Of a stretch of DNA of 64,000 bases, positions 17,983-27,079 are shown one piece after another; position 1 is the first letter of the stretch; every line of letters starts with the position of its first letter. The position numbers and the translations under genes were made by a program. Source of the DNA: Opitutia bacterium (GTDB taxonomy: Bacteria > Verrucomicrobiota > Verrucomicrobiia > Opitutales > Opitutaceae); contig CANGCX010000001.1 in assembly GCA_947452315.1 (NCBI GenBank), forward strand, positions 1-64,000, in the 5' to 3' direction. The notes beneath the pieces were generated by a model, which worked only from the letters and a program-made list of their open reading frames with translations, was not told where the DNA came from and did no database searches.

Positions 17983-20748
17983 TTAGAACTTCACCGTAGC
18001 GCTGAACGTGGATGTGAGAGGCTCTGTATACCGGTAAACGTAATACGGCTTTCCGGTAGCGGTGTTGAGACTGGAGCCGCCAGTTTTGTAGTATTTGCTG
18101 TCGCCTTGCACGAGATCGTAGAGACGATTTACGCCTAAACGGAAGTTGGTGCGTTGACCGAATACTTTGCAGTCGTAGATGGCGTAGGCGTTAAGGGGGA
18201 ATTGTGCACCTTCGCGATAGGTGACCGCGTTGAGGATCGCGACGTTGAATTTTGGCGTCCAGACCCCGCTCAGGCCGAGGCGGAGACCGGCGGGTTTGTT
18301 GAGCGCGTAATCAAGCACGAAGCTGCCCGTATAGGGTGCGCTGCGACGACCAGTGACGACGGTGATATTAGTGTTGGAGACGAGGATGTCTTTGGCGTTA
18401 GTGATGTAGGTCGCGTTTTCGGCTTGGGTGAGATCACCGCCTGGCGCGTTAGCGGCGGTGGTGCGGGCGATGGCCGCGTCGAGCAAGGCCTTGAATTGCG
18501 AGAAGTCGCGGGTGGCTTCGACTTGGGTCTTGGAGAAGGTTGCGCGAGCTTGCAGGCCATAGATGCGTGCGGCGGTGAGGGTGAAATCGAAGCCCTTGGA
18601 TTTCTCCTTGGAGTTTACCGTGCGTGGTTCGCTGTTGAGGCCGGTGGCCACGCGGAAGAATTTAGGATCCGACGGCAACATGTTGTTGGGATTGAAGAGA
18701 TCTTCGAGTTGCGTCGAAGAAAGCGTGTTGGGGGTCCACGCATAGGCCGCGTTTTCGCGTTCAATTTCAAACGCGGCGAGGGTGTAAGAAATTTTTGAGC
18801 GAAATACATCTCCTTTTAAGCCCACTTCGTTTGTGCGGCCGGTGATGGGGCCGAGATTTGTGCCGTAAAACGTGAGCTGCGACTGCCAATTGAAAGATTG
18901 GGAGTAGATGCCATAGAGATTGGCGGAGAAGTTATCCTTTTTAATTAGGGTATAGGTCAGCGCATAGAGCCAGCTGGTCGCCGATAGAGAAAAGCCTGGA
19001 TCGTATTCAAACGATTGGGGCGATTTTTCGGGCGTGCTATAGAATGTGATGAAACCACGTGCGTCGGTCGCGTAGGTGGAGGCGATCGGGATTTTGCGGG
19101 CGATGCGGTTGTTGCTCACCCCGATGAGGGAGTTGAGGCGACCGCCGAAGTATTCGCCCGATAGGGAAGCTGTGAGGTTGCGCGTGTAGCGCACGTCGAT
19201 GAACGGGCCGGTGTTCACGTAGCTTTCAACCATCGTGGGTTCGAACGTGGCAGTACGGGGTAGCCGATCGACATTGAAGCGGTTCCAACCACCGGCGCTA
19301 AGAGCGTCGGGGTTGTCAAGGTAGGCGCGGAATTGGACACCGTTGTTGACGGCGAGTCCGGGCGCCGCGGTGTTGGCTAGACCGAAGCGCCGCCCGATTG
19401 CGTAATCTTTGCTGCGGGTGGCGGTGACGACGAGGTCCTGCTTCATCCATTTTCCGAATTGGAAGGGATAAGAGGCAGAGATACGGCCGGCCTTGAAGGT
19501 ATCACCGAAAATTTTGTAGGTGGTGAGACTGCCCGACATATCAAGGTAGGGCCGGCCGGTGCCATCGACGTCGATCACAGGGGGCGACGCGCTGCCGCCG
19601 AACGAGTTGTCGTTACGATCCTGATGTTGAAATTGCTGATTGTAGGACGCTTGGATTGAGAGTTTTCCGATAGACTGCTCAAGCATCGCGGTGACGACGT
19701 TGTAAGGACGATCAAGGTAATCGCCGAAACCAAGAATGTTAAAAGAACGGCTGAATCCTTGGAATAATTTCTGGGTGCCGTTGGGTAGACGTACCCCTAC
19801 AGTTTGGCCTTCGAGCAGGGAAATGATGTTGCCGCTAGTGCCAGAACGATCGACGGCGTCGGGCGTCGTGCTCGTGCGCTGGATGATTTCGCCGTCGGAA
19901 GTGTAATACCAACGGTTGTTGGTTGAGAACGAGCGGCCAGCGGCGGCGACGTCGCGGATGGCCGCAGTGTTGTCGGCGCGGCGGCGTTGATACTGGCCGC
20001 GTTCGGCGTCGATACTTAAAGTGGTGTTTTTAAACGGACGATACGTCACGGCCAAGTCGATAGCTCGAAAACGCTGGTAGCTGCCGTCGACGTAACTGTT
20101 GTCCAAGCGATTGACGCCGTTGATGCGGAGGGCGAGTTGACGCGTGATGCGTCGGTTGATGTCGAGCTGAAATCGGTAGGAGCCTTGGTTGTCGTAGAAA
20201 GCGAGGGCTTCGTTGGCGTTGATGAATCGGGCGCGCTTAGTCGTAGTGGTGATCTGACCGCCAGGCGTAGAGTCTCCGAACATCAGAGAGTTCGAGCCTT
20301 TGCCGATGTCGAAGCGCTCGACGTTATACGTGTCGGAAGGGACCTGCCATTGGAAGAAGTTGCGCGAAGTGTTTGCGCTGCCGCTAAGACCGCGAAATGT
20401 GATGCGTCCGTTGTCGTTTTTGGACTCGAGCCGCGGGGTGACCGTTAGTCCGGCTACGAAAGCCGAGGCGTCTTCCATGTTAAACACGCCGATGTCGCTC
20501 ATGAAATCTTTCGTGAGGACGTCTACGGTAACAGGAACTTTAACTAATTCTTGATTGGTGCGATTGCCGAGAAGCGTGTTGCTCGCGCTCCATTTGTCTT
20601 CAGAGCCTTCCTTGATCTCAAACGGCGAAAGCTCGATGACTTCGCTGGATTTTTCTACGACAGCGTTGTTGCTATTCAGCGTTTGTGCGCGAAGTGGGTA
20701 AAGCGCCGCAGTGGCGACGAGCAGGGTGATGCAAAGGGTGCGATTCAT
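17983..20748 (-). CDS. TonB-dependent receptor (ORF opens at 21135; start MNRTLCITLLVATAALYPLRAQ at 20748 preferred)
   Basis: Plug 'VDVLTKDFMSDIGVFNMEDASAFVAGLTV', 'ERFDIGKGSNSLMFGDSTPGGQI', C-terminal beta-strand ending in Phe. Confidence 0.92.
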   Translation of the reverse strand: MNRTLCITLLVATAALYPLRAQTLNSNNAVVEKSSEVIELSPFEIKEGSEDKWSASNTLLGNRTNQELVKVPVTVDVLTKDFMSDIGVFNMEDASAFVAGLTVTPRLESKNDNGRITFRGLSGSANTSRNFFQWQVPSDTYNVERFDIGKGSNSLMFGDSTPGGQITTTTKRARFINANEALAFYDNQGSYRFQLDINRRITRQLALRINGVNRLDNSYVDGSYQRFRAIDLAVTYRPFKNTTLSIDAERGQYQRRRADNTAAIRDVAAAGRSFSTNNRWYYTSDGEIIQRTSTTPDAVDRSGTSGNIISLLEGQTVGVRLPNGTQKLFQGFSRSFNILGFGDYLDRPYNVVTAMLEQSIGKLSIQASYNQQFQHQDRNDNSFGGSASPPVIDVDGTGRPYLDMSGSLTTYKIFGDTFKAGRISASYPFQFGKWMKQDLVVTATRSKDYAIGRRFGLANTAAPGLAVNNGVQFRAYLDNPDALSAGGWNRFNVDRLPRTATFEPTMVESYVNTGPFIDVRYTRNLTASLSGEYFGGRLNSLIGVSNNRIARKIPIASTYATDARGFITFYSTPEKSPQSFEYDPGFSLSATSWLYALTYTLIKKDNFSANLYGIYSQSFNWQSQLTFYGTNLGPITGRTNEVGLKGDVFRSKISYTLAAFEIERENAAYAWTPNTLSSTQLEDLFNPNNMLPSDPKFFRVATGLNSEPRTVNSKEKSKGFDFTLTAARIYGLQARATFSKTQVEATRDFSQFKALLDAAIARTTAANAPGGDLTQAENATYITNAKDILVSNTNITVVTGRRSAPYTGSFVLDYALNKPAGLRLGLSGVWTPKFNVAILNAVTYREGAQFPLNAYAIYDCKVFGQRTNFRLGVNRLYDLVQGDSKYYKTGGSSLNTATGKPYYVYRYTEPLTSTFSATVKF

Positions 20749-20799
20749 TGAGTCAGACGAATGCAAGGGTATAGTCATTTGAGTGGGGTGAGTTGAAGA

Positions 20800-20827
20800 C
20801 AGCCTAGGTCGGGCTGAAATAAACGTC
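20800..20827 (-). promoter_or_regulatory. motif upstream of TonB-receptor gene, related to the repeat at 61005-61025
   Basis: CAGCCTA-ggtcggg-CTGAAATAAACGTC versus CAGCCTA-CTGAGATAAATGTC. Confidence 0.4.
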
Positions 20828-20902
20828 TCTAGCGGAGGTCGGCCAGACGCGGGAAGCAAGCGCCATATTGTGCAACAGGTCGCATGGTTTTGAGAGGCTG
20901 AT

Positions 20903-22303
20903 TTAGGCGAGCAGTCCTGTGATCGCCTCGCGGAGTTGGTCTGCGGTCTCAGGCGCGCAAAAGGCGAAATCGATTTCGTAACCGCCGGCCGGAAATTCAT
21001 CTTTTGTGGGAATATACCAAGGGCCGCCATCACCGTATCCAGCCACCGCGACGTGGCGACCGGGGCTAAGAGATTGCGCGAAAAATTGAAAATCAACAAA
21101 CGGTTCCGCTGGTAGATGCAGCAGAGCGATGTCATTGAGATGCAGCGCGCTTAGAATAAATGGCACGCGTCGATTGCAACGTTCGATTAAGGCAAGCTTG
21201 AAGGCGGGGCGCATCCGCAATGCCAGCGAATCTGTGCGCTTGTCCATCAACTCACGCAAGGCATCAAGCCCAAGTGAAGGATTCGGCTTCGCAAAAAATT
21301 CTGCGCTGCGCCAGATCACGCTTTTGAGTGTCACAGGCCGTAGCGCGGCTTCGGCGGCGACCATTCCCGCGTGAATTCGATGGGTCAGTTGCACCCGAGC
21401 GGCCGGCGTTCCATCATTGTATTTGCCGGCGGCGATGTTGCCCGCGCAACCGGTAAAATAAAGCTGAGTGCAAGCGGGCTCCTCGCGTTGACGACGCTTG
21501 CGGGCGAGTCCGCAAAAATCGCTGCTCACCCGACCGTCGCCGTAGTAACTCATCGGGTGCGTCGCATAGTAATGGCAGGCAGCGATCTTCGTTTCACCGT
21601 CATAAAAAGCTACGGTGCGCAGAAGTGGATCAATTGGCCCTTCAGGCAACGCGATCAACGTTGGATCCACGCACTTGCTGCCACGCATCGTTCCGATGCG
21701 ACCATCCGCTTTGCGGTCCATGCGACGATTGGAGGCGACGCGATCCACGCGAGCGTACGCCGCCGCCACGTGCGTGACACGTCTCGCCTGCGGGAGTGCT
21801 GCTGTCACCGCGTCCTGCGCAGCTTGCAGGCAACGTTGAAAAAAAACTGGATCATAAATCCGCGGTAAGTCGGGTTGACCGGCGACGAGCGCATCGGCCG
21901 CAGGACACACCATCGGCGCATTGTGTTGATGCACGCAATGCAGTGCTACGCGATCGGGCGTCGTTCCGGCTGCGGTCGCGAGGGCGCTGCGCCAGGCGAG
22001 GTGTGCTTCATTGAGCAAGCCCGTCCAATCCACGGTACATATCACAATCGGCGCGCCCGCCCCAAGCAACACCAAGCCGATCGCTTCCAGCGCATCATCC
22101 ACGTGCTCGACGGGCTTAATCCAACCACCGCACAACGAGTGTCCAACCGGCGGCGTCACATCGAATCTAAAAGTCGCCAACCGCAGATTTTCCCCCGTAG
22201 TATTGGGTGCCGTTTCACTCCGTAAAATCGCCGGCGACAGCGTCGCTAGAGCTGTGGCTGTAAGCGTATTATTAAGAAAACGACGCCGAGAAATATTGGG
22301 CAT
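20903..22303 (-). CDS. neutral/alkaline non-lysosomal ceramidase N-terminal-domain-like protein, Tat signal
   Basis: Tat motif 'SRRRFLNN'; 'ATFRFDVTPPVGHSLCGG', 'DWTGLLNEAHLAWRSALA', 'HCVHQHNAP', 'YYATHPMSYYGDG'. Confidence 0.8.
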   Translation of the reverse strand: MPNISRRRFLNNTLTATALATLSPAILRSETAPNTTGENLRLATFRFDVTPPVGHSLCGGWIKPVEHVDDALEAIGLVLLGAGAPIVICTVDWTGLLNEAHLAWRSALATAAGTTPDRVALHCVHQHNAPMVCPAADALVAGQPDLPRIYDPVFFQRCLQAAQDAVTAALPQARRVTHVAAAYARVDRVASNRRMDRKADGRIGTMRGSKCVDPTLIALPEGPIDPLLRTVAFYDGETKIAACHYYATHPMSYYGDGRVSSDFCGLARKRRQREEPACTQLYFTGCAGNIAAGKYNDGTPAARVQLTHRIHAGMVAAEAALRPVTLKSVIWRSAEFFAKPNPSLGLDALRELMDKRTDSLALRMRPAFKLALIERCNRRVPFILSALHLNDIALLHLPAEPFVDFQFFAQSLSPGRHVAVAGYGDGGPWYIPTKDEFPAGGYEIDFAFCAPETADQLREAITGLLA

Positions 22304-22438
22304 AATCTTATTAGGGGTGACTCACCCTGATGCGATCGCGACTGCCTGTCCAAGCAGGAACTCGCCGAATCTCGCTTGTCGCAAAGCTGCGCCGCCTTTT
22401 ACTCCTACGAGCTCTTCTTTACAGCAATCATTACCCCA

Positions 22439-23416
22439 ATGGAAAAACCCTCAATCTGCTTAATCTTTAGTTCGTGGTGCGTCGCGCTTCTTATTTTTAC
22501 GGCTCCTGCTGGACTTTTCGCTCAGCAAAAACAGGGCAAAGACAAAGATTCTTCGCCTCATCTCCGCCAAGCCGCTGACTTCATGCGCGACGGTAAACGC
22601 GCCGAAGCGCTCGCCGCCGTGCAACGCGAGCTCACTACCAATCCTAACTCCCTCGCTTCTGCTAATTTACTCGATACGCTCGGCGAGCACAAGGCCGCCC
22701 GCGTTATTTTCCAGAAGCGCATCGACGCTGCCTCCGATGCCGCCGCCAAGGCCTCTGCCCAGCGCTCCCTAGCCATGTCTTATGCCTTCACAGGCGAAAG
22801 CAAAGTCACTGTCGCGCTCGAAAAAGATGTTATCGCCTACTGGGTGACGCGCGAGTCTGTCGAACCGCAGCTGGCATATTATCAACAAGGAGAAATGGCC
22901 AATGAAGCCGCGCGTGTTTGCATCGATTCAGGTGATCTCGATGCTGCCGAGTATTGGTACCGCAAGGGCACCGAGCTCGGTCTTAAAGAACCTGCACCTA
23001 AGACGCACCCGCAAAGCCTCTGGGATTATCGCCTAGCCCACGCGCTCGGCCGCATCGCCGCACGTCGAGGTGTCAAAGCCGAAGCCCAACGCCACATCGT
23101 GGCCGCTCGCGCCCTTCTCGACAGCGATCCCAAGATGGCGGAACAACAAGAACGTTATTTCCCTTACCTTGTTGGTTACGTCGCGCTGTACACTGGCGAC
23201 TTGAAACTCGCCCAGGCCGAACTCACCAAGGCATTGAACAGCCCTGGCTCGCAGAGCGATCCGTTCTTGCCGTGCTTGTTGGGTCAGACCTGTGAACAAC
23301 TCGGTCAGACTGACCGTGCCCTCGATTATTATCGCCAAGCCTACGCGCTTGCCACCGCACACAATCCGCCCGCGGCTCACGTCCGCCCGCTCGCGCGCAA
23401 GAAACTCGGCTTGTAA
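22439..23416 (+). CDS. secreted tetratricopeptide-repeat protein (ORF opens at 22376)
   Basis: Signal peptide 'MEKPSICLIFSSWCVALLIFTAPAGLFAQ', TPR-like helices. Confidence 0.8.
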   Translation: MEKPSICLIFSSWCVALLIFTAPAGLFAQQKQGKDKDSSPHLRQAADFMRDGKRAEALAAVQRELTTNPNSLASANLLDTLGEHKAARVIFQKRIDAASDAAAKASAQRSLAMSYAFTGESKVTVALEKDVIAYWVTRESVEPQLAYYQQGEMANEAARVCIDSGDLDAAEYWYRKGTELGLKEPAPKTHPQSLWDYRLAHALGRIAARRGVKAEAQRHIVAARALLDSDPKMAEQQERYFPYLVGYVALYTGDLKLAQAELTKALNSPGSQSDPFLPCLLGQTCEQLGQTDRALDYYRQAYALATAHNPPAAHVRPLARKKLGL

Positions 23417-23466
23417 ATACATCACCCGCTTTTCCTCAGTGGGGCGCGTCAAAGCCTTTTTCAGCT

Positions 23467-24177
23467 TCAGCTGATTAATAATAGTCGAGGCGGATCGCCT
23501 GGCCGCGTCGAGGGCGCGCGGTGCACGCAAGGGGGTACCATACAGCCCGGATAATCCGTCGCTATTCGCCATAGATTCCCGAGGCCAAACCCGTACGGCT
23601 GAGCGCCCGGCTTGGGCAAATAGTGCAGATCGTAACAGTTTGCTTGGAGAAACTCGCGAAACTCTTCTCCGTCAGTTCCGCCAAACTCTTTTAACAACGC
23701 GGCCCGCGTCTCCGCTTGATCCACGCGGCGCTCGGACTCGCCTGGACTCAAGCCCTCACTCGCCGGTCCGTAATACGTGCACAACCATGTGTCCGCGGCA
23801 AAGGGTGCACTATCGGCGTGAAACGAAAAAACGTCCGTCGCGATCAATCCAGCTGCTTCATCACGTGGATAACCGTTGATGCAATTGAGCGCGGGCTCGA
23901 GGCCTTGCTCGCGCAGGAGCTGGAGATCTGCGAGGAGTTGCTGGACAGCTATGCGCCCAGCGGGGCCGACCTCGAGCGCGATTAGTCTCGCCTCATCGAG
24001 CGTGTCGATGGGCTCACCGCCGGCCAGACCTGCGGCCACGGCAGCATAATCACCAGGTAAGACGCGCGGCCAACACAGCGCATTCACGCCAGCAGCTAAG
24101 GGAGTCTCTAGTAACTCGGTAAAACCGCCGACGTACTTGACTCCCGAACGTTCAGGTAACGGGGCGTAGCAATTCAT
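23467..24177 (-). CDS. DUF1826-like protein with possible HxD...H metal-binding pattern
   Basis: 'SFHADSAPFAADTWLCTYYGPASEGL' and C-terminal 'CVHRAPSTRPGDPPRLLLIS'. Confidence 0.6.
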   Translation of the reverse strand: MNCYAPLPERSGVKYVGGFTELLETPLAAGVNALCWPRVLPGDYAAVAAGLAGGEPIDTLDEARLIALEVGPAGRIAVQQLLADLQLLREQGLEPALNCINGYPRDEAAGLIATDVFSFHADSAPFAADTWLCTYYGPASEGLSPGESERRVDQAETRAALLKEFGGTDGEEFREFLQANCYDLHYLPKPGAQPYGFGLGNLWRIATDYPGCMVPPCVHRAPSTRPGDPPRLLLIS

Positions 24178-24358
24178 GGAGTTTGGAAATTTAAATCACG
24201 AAACCCTGTTTAGCATGAACTAAAAAAATAATGTGTGGATACATTAACCAATGGCAGGGAGCGTCACACTATTTTTTAACCATCAAAGAAGACGCTTCTT
24301 ACCAAAAGACCTGACCAGTGGGCCGAAGCTAAGGATAAGGGAACGCAAGGCGAGTGCT

Positions 24359-25726
24359 TCAGGGGGTGGGTGGTGTGCTGATCCGGATGCGGCGATATTC
24401 AAGTTGGCCTCTATCGCCTTCTAGACCTATAGGACCGTTCGCGGGTAGCTTAAGCGCGGTTTCGAGGACTTCGCCGTTGCAGGTGCAATGGGCGACGCTG
24501 TCGGTCACGGTGATGATAAGCTCGTTCCAATCAAGTGGTCGGAAGTGCGAGAGCTTCAAATAAGGACCGGCTATGAGGTAGTCACGGGCTTGCAGTTGTG
24601 GACCGCGCAGATAAACCCCACCGTCAGCATTGGGCGTAGCACGGAACTCGAGTTTAAGCGTGAAATTTTGGGGGAATTCACGGGTCGTCCACAATTGTTG
24701 TATACACCGGCCCCCGGGAGGTGTGGTCGCGGTGAGGCGACCAGCTTGTGCGAGCCATCGACCATCAGGACTGCGCGTAAGTCCATTGTAGATCGCCGGC
24801 TTTGTTACGACCGGCCAATGCGGAGCAGTAAGGTCGGCGGCCTGCATTCGAATGGTAGTGGCGATTTCTTTCTCCGTGGTGGGCCGCGTGCCCCAGCCAG
24901 TCAGGTCGTGGCCGTTGAATAGACTGACAAAGCCGGACTCGGGCTTAAAAGTGTCGGTAGCCCGTTCGCTGAGGCCGAGCGTTGCAAAAAGCGGTCGCAG
25001 GGCGGCGGCAAACTTGGCGTAACCGGCGGAGTTGGGGTGGAGGAGATCGGGGAACTCGGCTAAGGGAGCGTCGTTTTGGGGGTCGGCGAAGAGTTTCCAC
25101 GTGTCGAGGACGGTAACTTGGGGTTGGTCGACGGTGGCTTCGAGGATTAGTTGGTTGATGCGACGGATGAGAAAGGCAGGACGCTTCTTGGTGGGCGAGC
25201 TAGGCATTACGGCGCAGACGATCACGGGCAGTGCAGGATTATGATCGCGTAGCGCAGACAGGATAAGGCGGAGATTGGTGGCGACGGTCCAAGGCGCGGC
25301 ATTTTCCTCGAGGTCGTTGGTACCAATGAGAAGGACGACTGCAGTGGGATGAAGGGCGATGACGTCCTCCTGGAGGCGGATGAGGACGCCGCGTGTGGTG
25401 TCTCCGCTGATGCCACGGTTGGCGACTTTTAGATCAGGGAAAAATGTGCTGAGGGAAGCTCCCCAACCTTGGGTGATCGAATCGCCTAGAAAGACTATGG
25501 CCTGTTGGTCGCGCTCAACCTGTCCAGACCAAGCAGTACGGCGTTCGGTCCAGAGTTTTTGAAACCACGGGTAGCGGCGGATCGGCCCGGAGCCAGGCAG
25601 GCCGTCATCAGACGCGGGTATAGAAAAACGCGAGGCAGGGTTGACGGTGGAGGGACTGGAAGTCGTGGGCGCAGCGCCGGCGGAGAGTACGAGAAGGCCA
25701 AAAGCTAGGATGGATATGGAACGCAT
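24359..25726 (-). CDS. secreted SGNH/GDSL hydrolase fused to a DUF1080 (3-keto-disaccharide hydrolase / LamG-like) domain
   Basis: 'FLGDSITQGWG', 'IGTNDLEE', 'FPDLLHPNSAGY'; then 'FVSLFNGHDLTGWG ... NGPIGLEGDRGQLEYRRIRI'. Confidence 0.85.
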   Translation of the reverse strand: MRSISILAFGLLVLSAGAAPTTSSPSTVNPASRFSIPASDDGLPGSGPIRRYPWFQKLWTERRTAWSGQVERDQQAIVFLGDSITQGWGASLSTFFPDLKVANRGISGDTTRGVLIRLQEDVIALHPTAVVLLIGTNDLEENAAPWTVATNLRLILSALRDHNPALPVIVCAVMPSSPTKKRPAFLIRRINQLILEATVDQPQVTVLDTWKLFADPQNDAPLAEFPDLLHPNSAGYAKFAAALRPLFATLGLSERATDTFKPESGFVSLFNGHDLTGWGTRPTTEKEIATTIRMQAADLTAPHWPVVTKPAIYNGLTRSPDGRWLAQAGRLTATTPPGGRCIQQLWTTREFPQNFTLKLEFRATPNADGGVYLRGPQLQARDYLIAGPYLKLSHFRPLDWNELIITVTDSVAHCTCNGEVLETALKLPANGPIGLEGDRGQLEYRRIRISTPPTP

Positions 25727-25854
25727 TGGGGTAAGAGGAAAAAGAGCTGGGTAGCAGGAAGCGAAAGCATCGACGGGAGGCGAATGTTTTCCCGAGTGGC
25801 AATGATAGGGGAGCGAATTAGATCCAAGTCCCTTCCAAGTCTCAGTGATAGAGT

Positions 25855-25886
25855 AAAAGAAAGCCCGAGCGTTTTAGGCTCGGGCT
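25855..25886 (-). terminator. intrinsic terminator downstream of the sugar-acid operon
   Basis: AGCCCGAGC-loop-GCTCGGGCT followed on the minus strand by TTCTTTTA. Confidence 0.7.
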
Positions 25887-25930
25887 GAGGGATTCGCCAG
25901 ACGGGGGTGCCCCTGTACTATAATGGAAGA

Positions 25931-27025
25931 TTAGCGAACAACTCGTGCGCCGCCGCCGGAGATCTGCTTCTCTACTTCTTTGCGAGTGGCCATCGAGGTG
26001 TCACCCGGGGTCGTCGAAGCGAGGGCGCCGTGCGCGGCGCCGTATTCGACCGCTTTTTGGGCGTCGTTGAACTCCATGAAACCGAATTGTACGCCCGAGG
26101 CAAAGCTGTCGCCGCCGCCGACGCGGTCGAGAATTTCGAGTCCAGGGTATTGGCGGCTCTCGAAAAACTTGCCATCGTGCCAGAGGATCGCGCTCCAGTC
26201 GTTTTTGGTGGCGGTGATAACGTGGCGGAGGGTGGTGGCAGCGACCTTAAAGTTCGGGAATTCTTTCACTGCGGTCTCAATCATGGCCTTGAAGGCGTCG
26301 GTCTCGATATGGCCGAGAGTTTCGGCGCCCTCGACGGCAAATCCAAGTGAGGCGGTGAAGTCCTCTTCATTGCCGATCATGACATCGACGTATTTGGCGA
26401 TTTCGCGGTTCACCTCTTGAGCTTTCTTGAGTCCGCCAATGGTCTTCCAGAGCGATGGGCGGTAGTTCAAATCGTAAGATACGATGGTGCCGTATTTCTT
26501 TGCGGCTTTTACGGCCTCAACGGTGAGCTCGGCTGTAGAAGTGGAGAGAGCAGCGAAGATACCGCCGGTGTGGAACCAGCGCACGCCCAGTTTACCAAAA
26601 ATATGATCCCAATCGATATCGCCGGGCTTGAGTTGTGAAGCGGCGGTGTTGCCGCGGTCCGGGTTGCCGACTGCGCCGCGCACACCGAAGCCGCGCTCCG
26701 TGAAGTTTAGCCCGTTGCGAACCGTACGGCCAATGCCATCATCATCGCGCCACTTAATGAAATCGGTTGCGACGCCGCCTTGCATGATGAAGTCCTCGAC
26801 GAGGTGACCGACTTCGTTGTCGACGAAGGCAGTGACGACGGCCGTTTTGTATCCGAAGCATTTGCGGAGACCTCGGGATGTATTGTACTCGCCGCCACCT
26901 TCCCAGACTTTGAACTCCCGTGCTGTGCGGATGCGGCCCTCGCCGGGATCGAGACGAAGCATGACTTCGCCGAGGGAAATTTGGTCAAAGGCGCAGGTAT
27001 TGGCGGGTTTGATTTGGAGGCTCAT
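25931..27025 (-). CDS. PfkB-family sugar kinase, probable 2-keto-3-deoxygluconate kinase
   Basis: 'LGEVMLRLDPGEGRIRTAREFKVWEGGGEYNTSRGL', 'YDLNYRPSLW', 'DRVGGGDSFASGV'. Confidence 0.85.
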   Translation of the reverse strand: MSLQIKPANTCAFDQISLGEVMLRLDPGEGRIRTAREFKVWEGGGEYNTSRGLRKCFGYKTAVVTAFVDNEVGHLVEDFIMQGGVATDFIKWRDDDGIGRTVRNGLNFTERGFGVRGAVGNPDRGNTAASQLKPGDIDWDHIFGKLGVRWFHTGGIFAALSTSTAELTVEAVKAAKKYGTIVSYDLNYRPSLWKTIGGLKKAQEVNREIAKYVDVMIGNEEDFTASLGFAVEGAETLGHIETDAFKAMIETAVKEFPNFKVAATTLRHVITATKNDWSAILWHDGKFFESRQYPGLEILDRVGGGDSFASGVQFGFMEFNDAQKAVEYGAAHGALASTTPGDTSMATRKEVEKQISGGGARVVR

Positions 27026-27079
27026 GGAATTTGAAGAGGTGGATTATAAGGCTTGGGAGAGAAAGCTTGGAGAGATGGA

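Noticed and set aside
18154-18798. 214-codon plus-strand ORF inside the first TonB-receptor gene
   Set aside because: Low-complexity Gly/Val/Glu composition typical of an antisense shadow of a beta-barrel gene; the minus-strand gene is clearly the real one.
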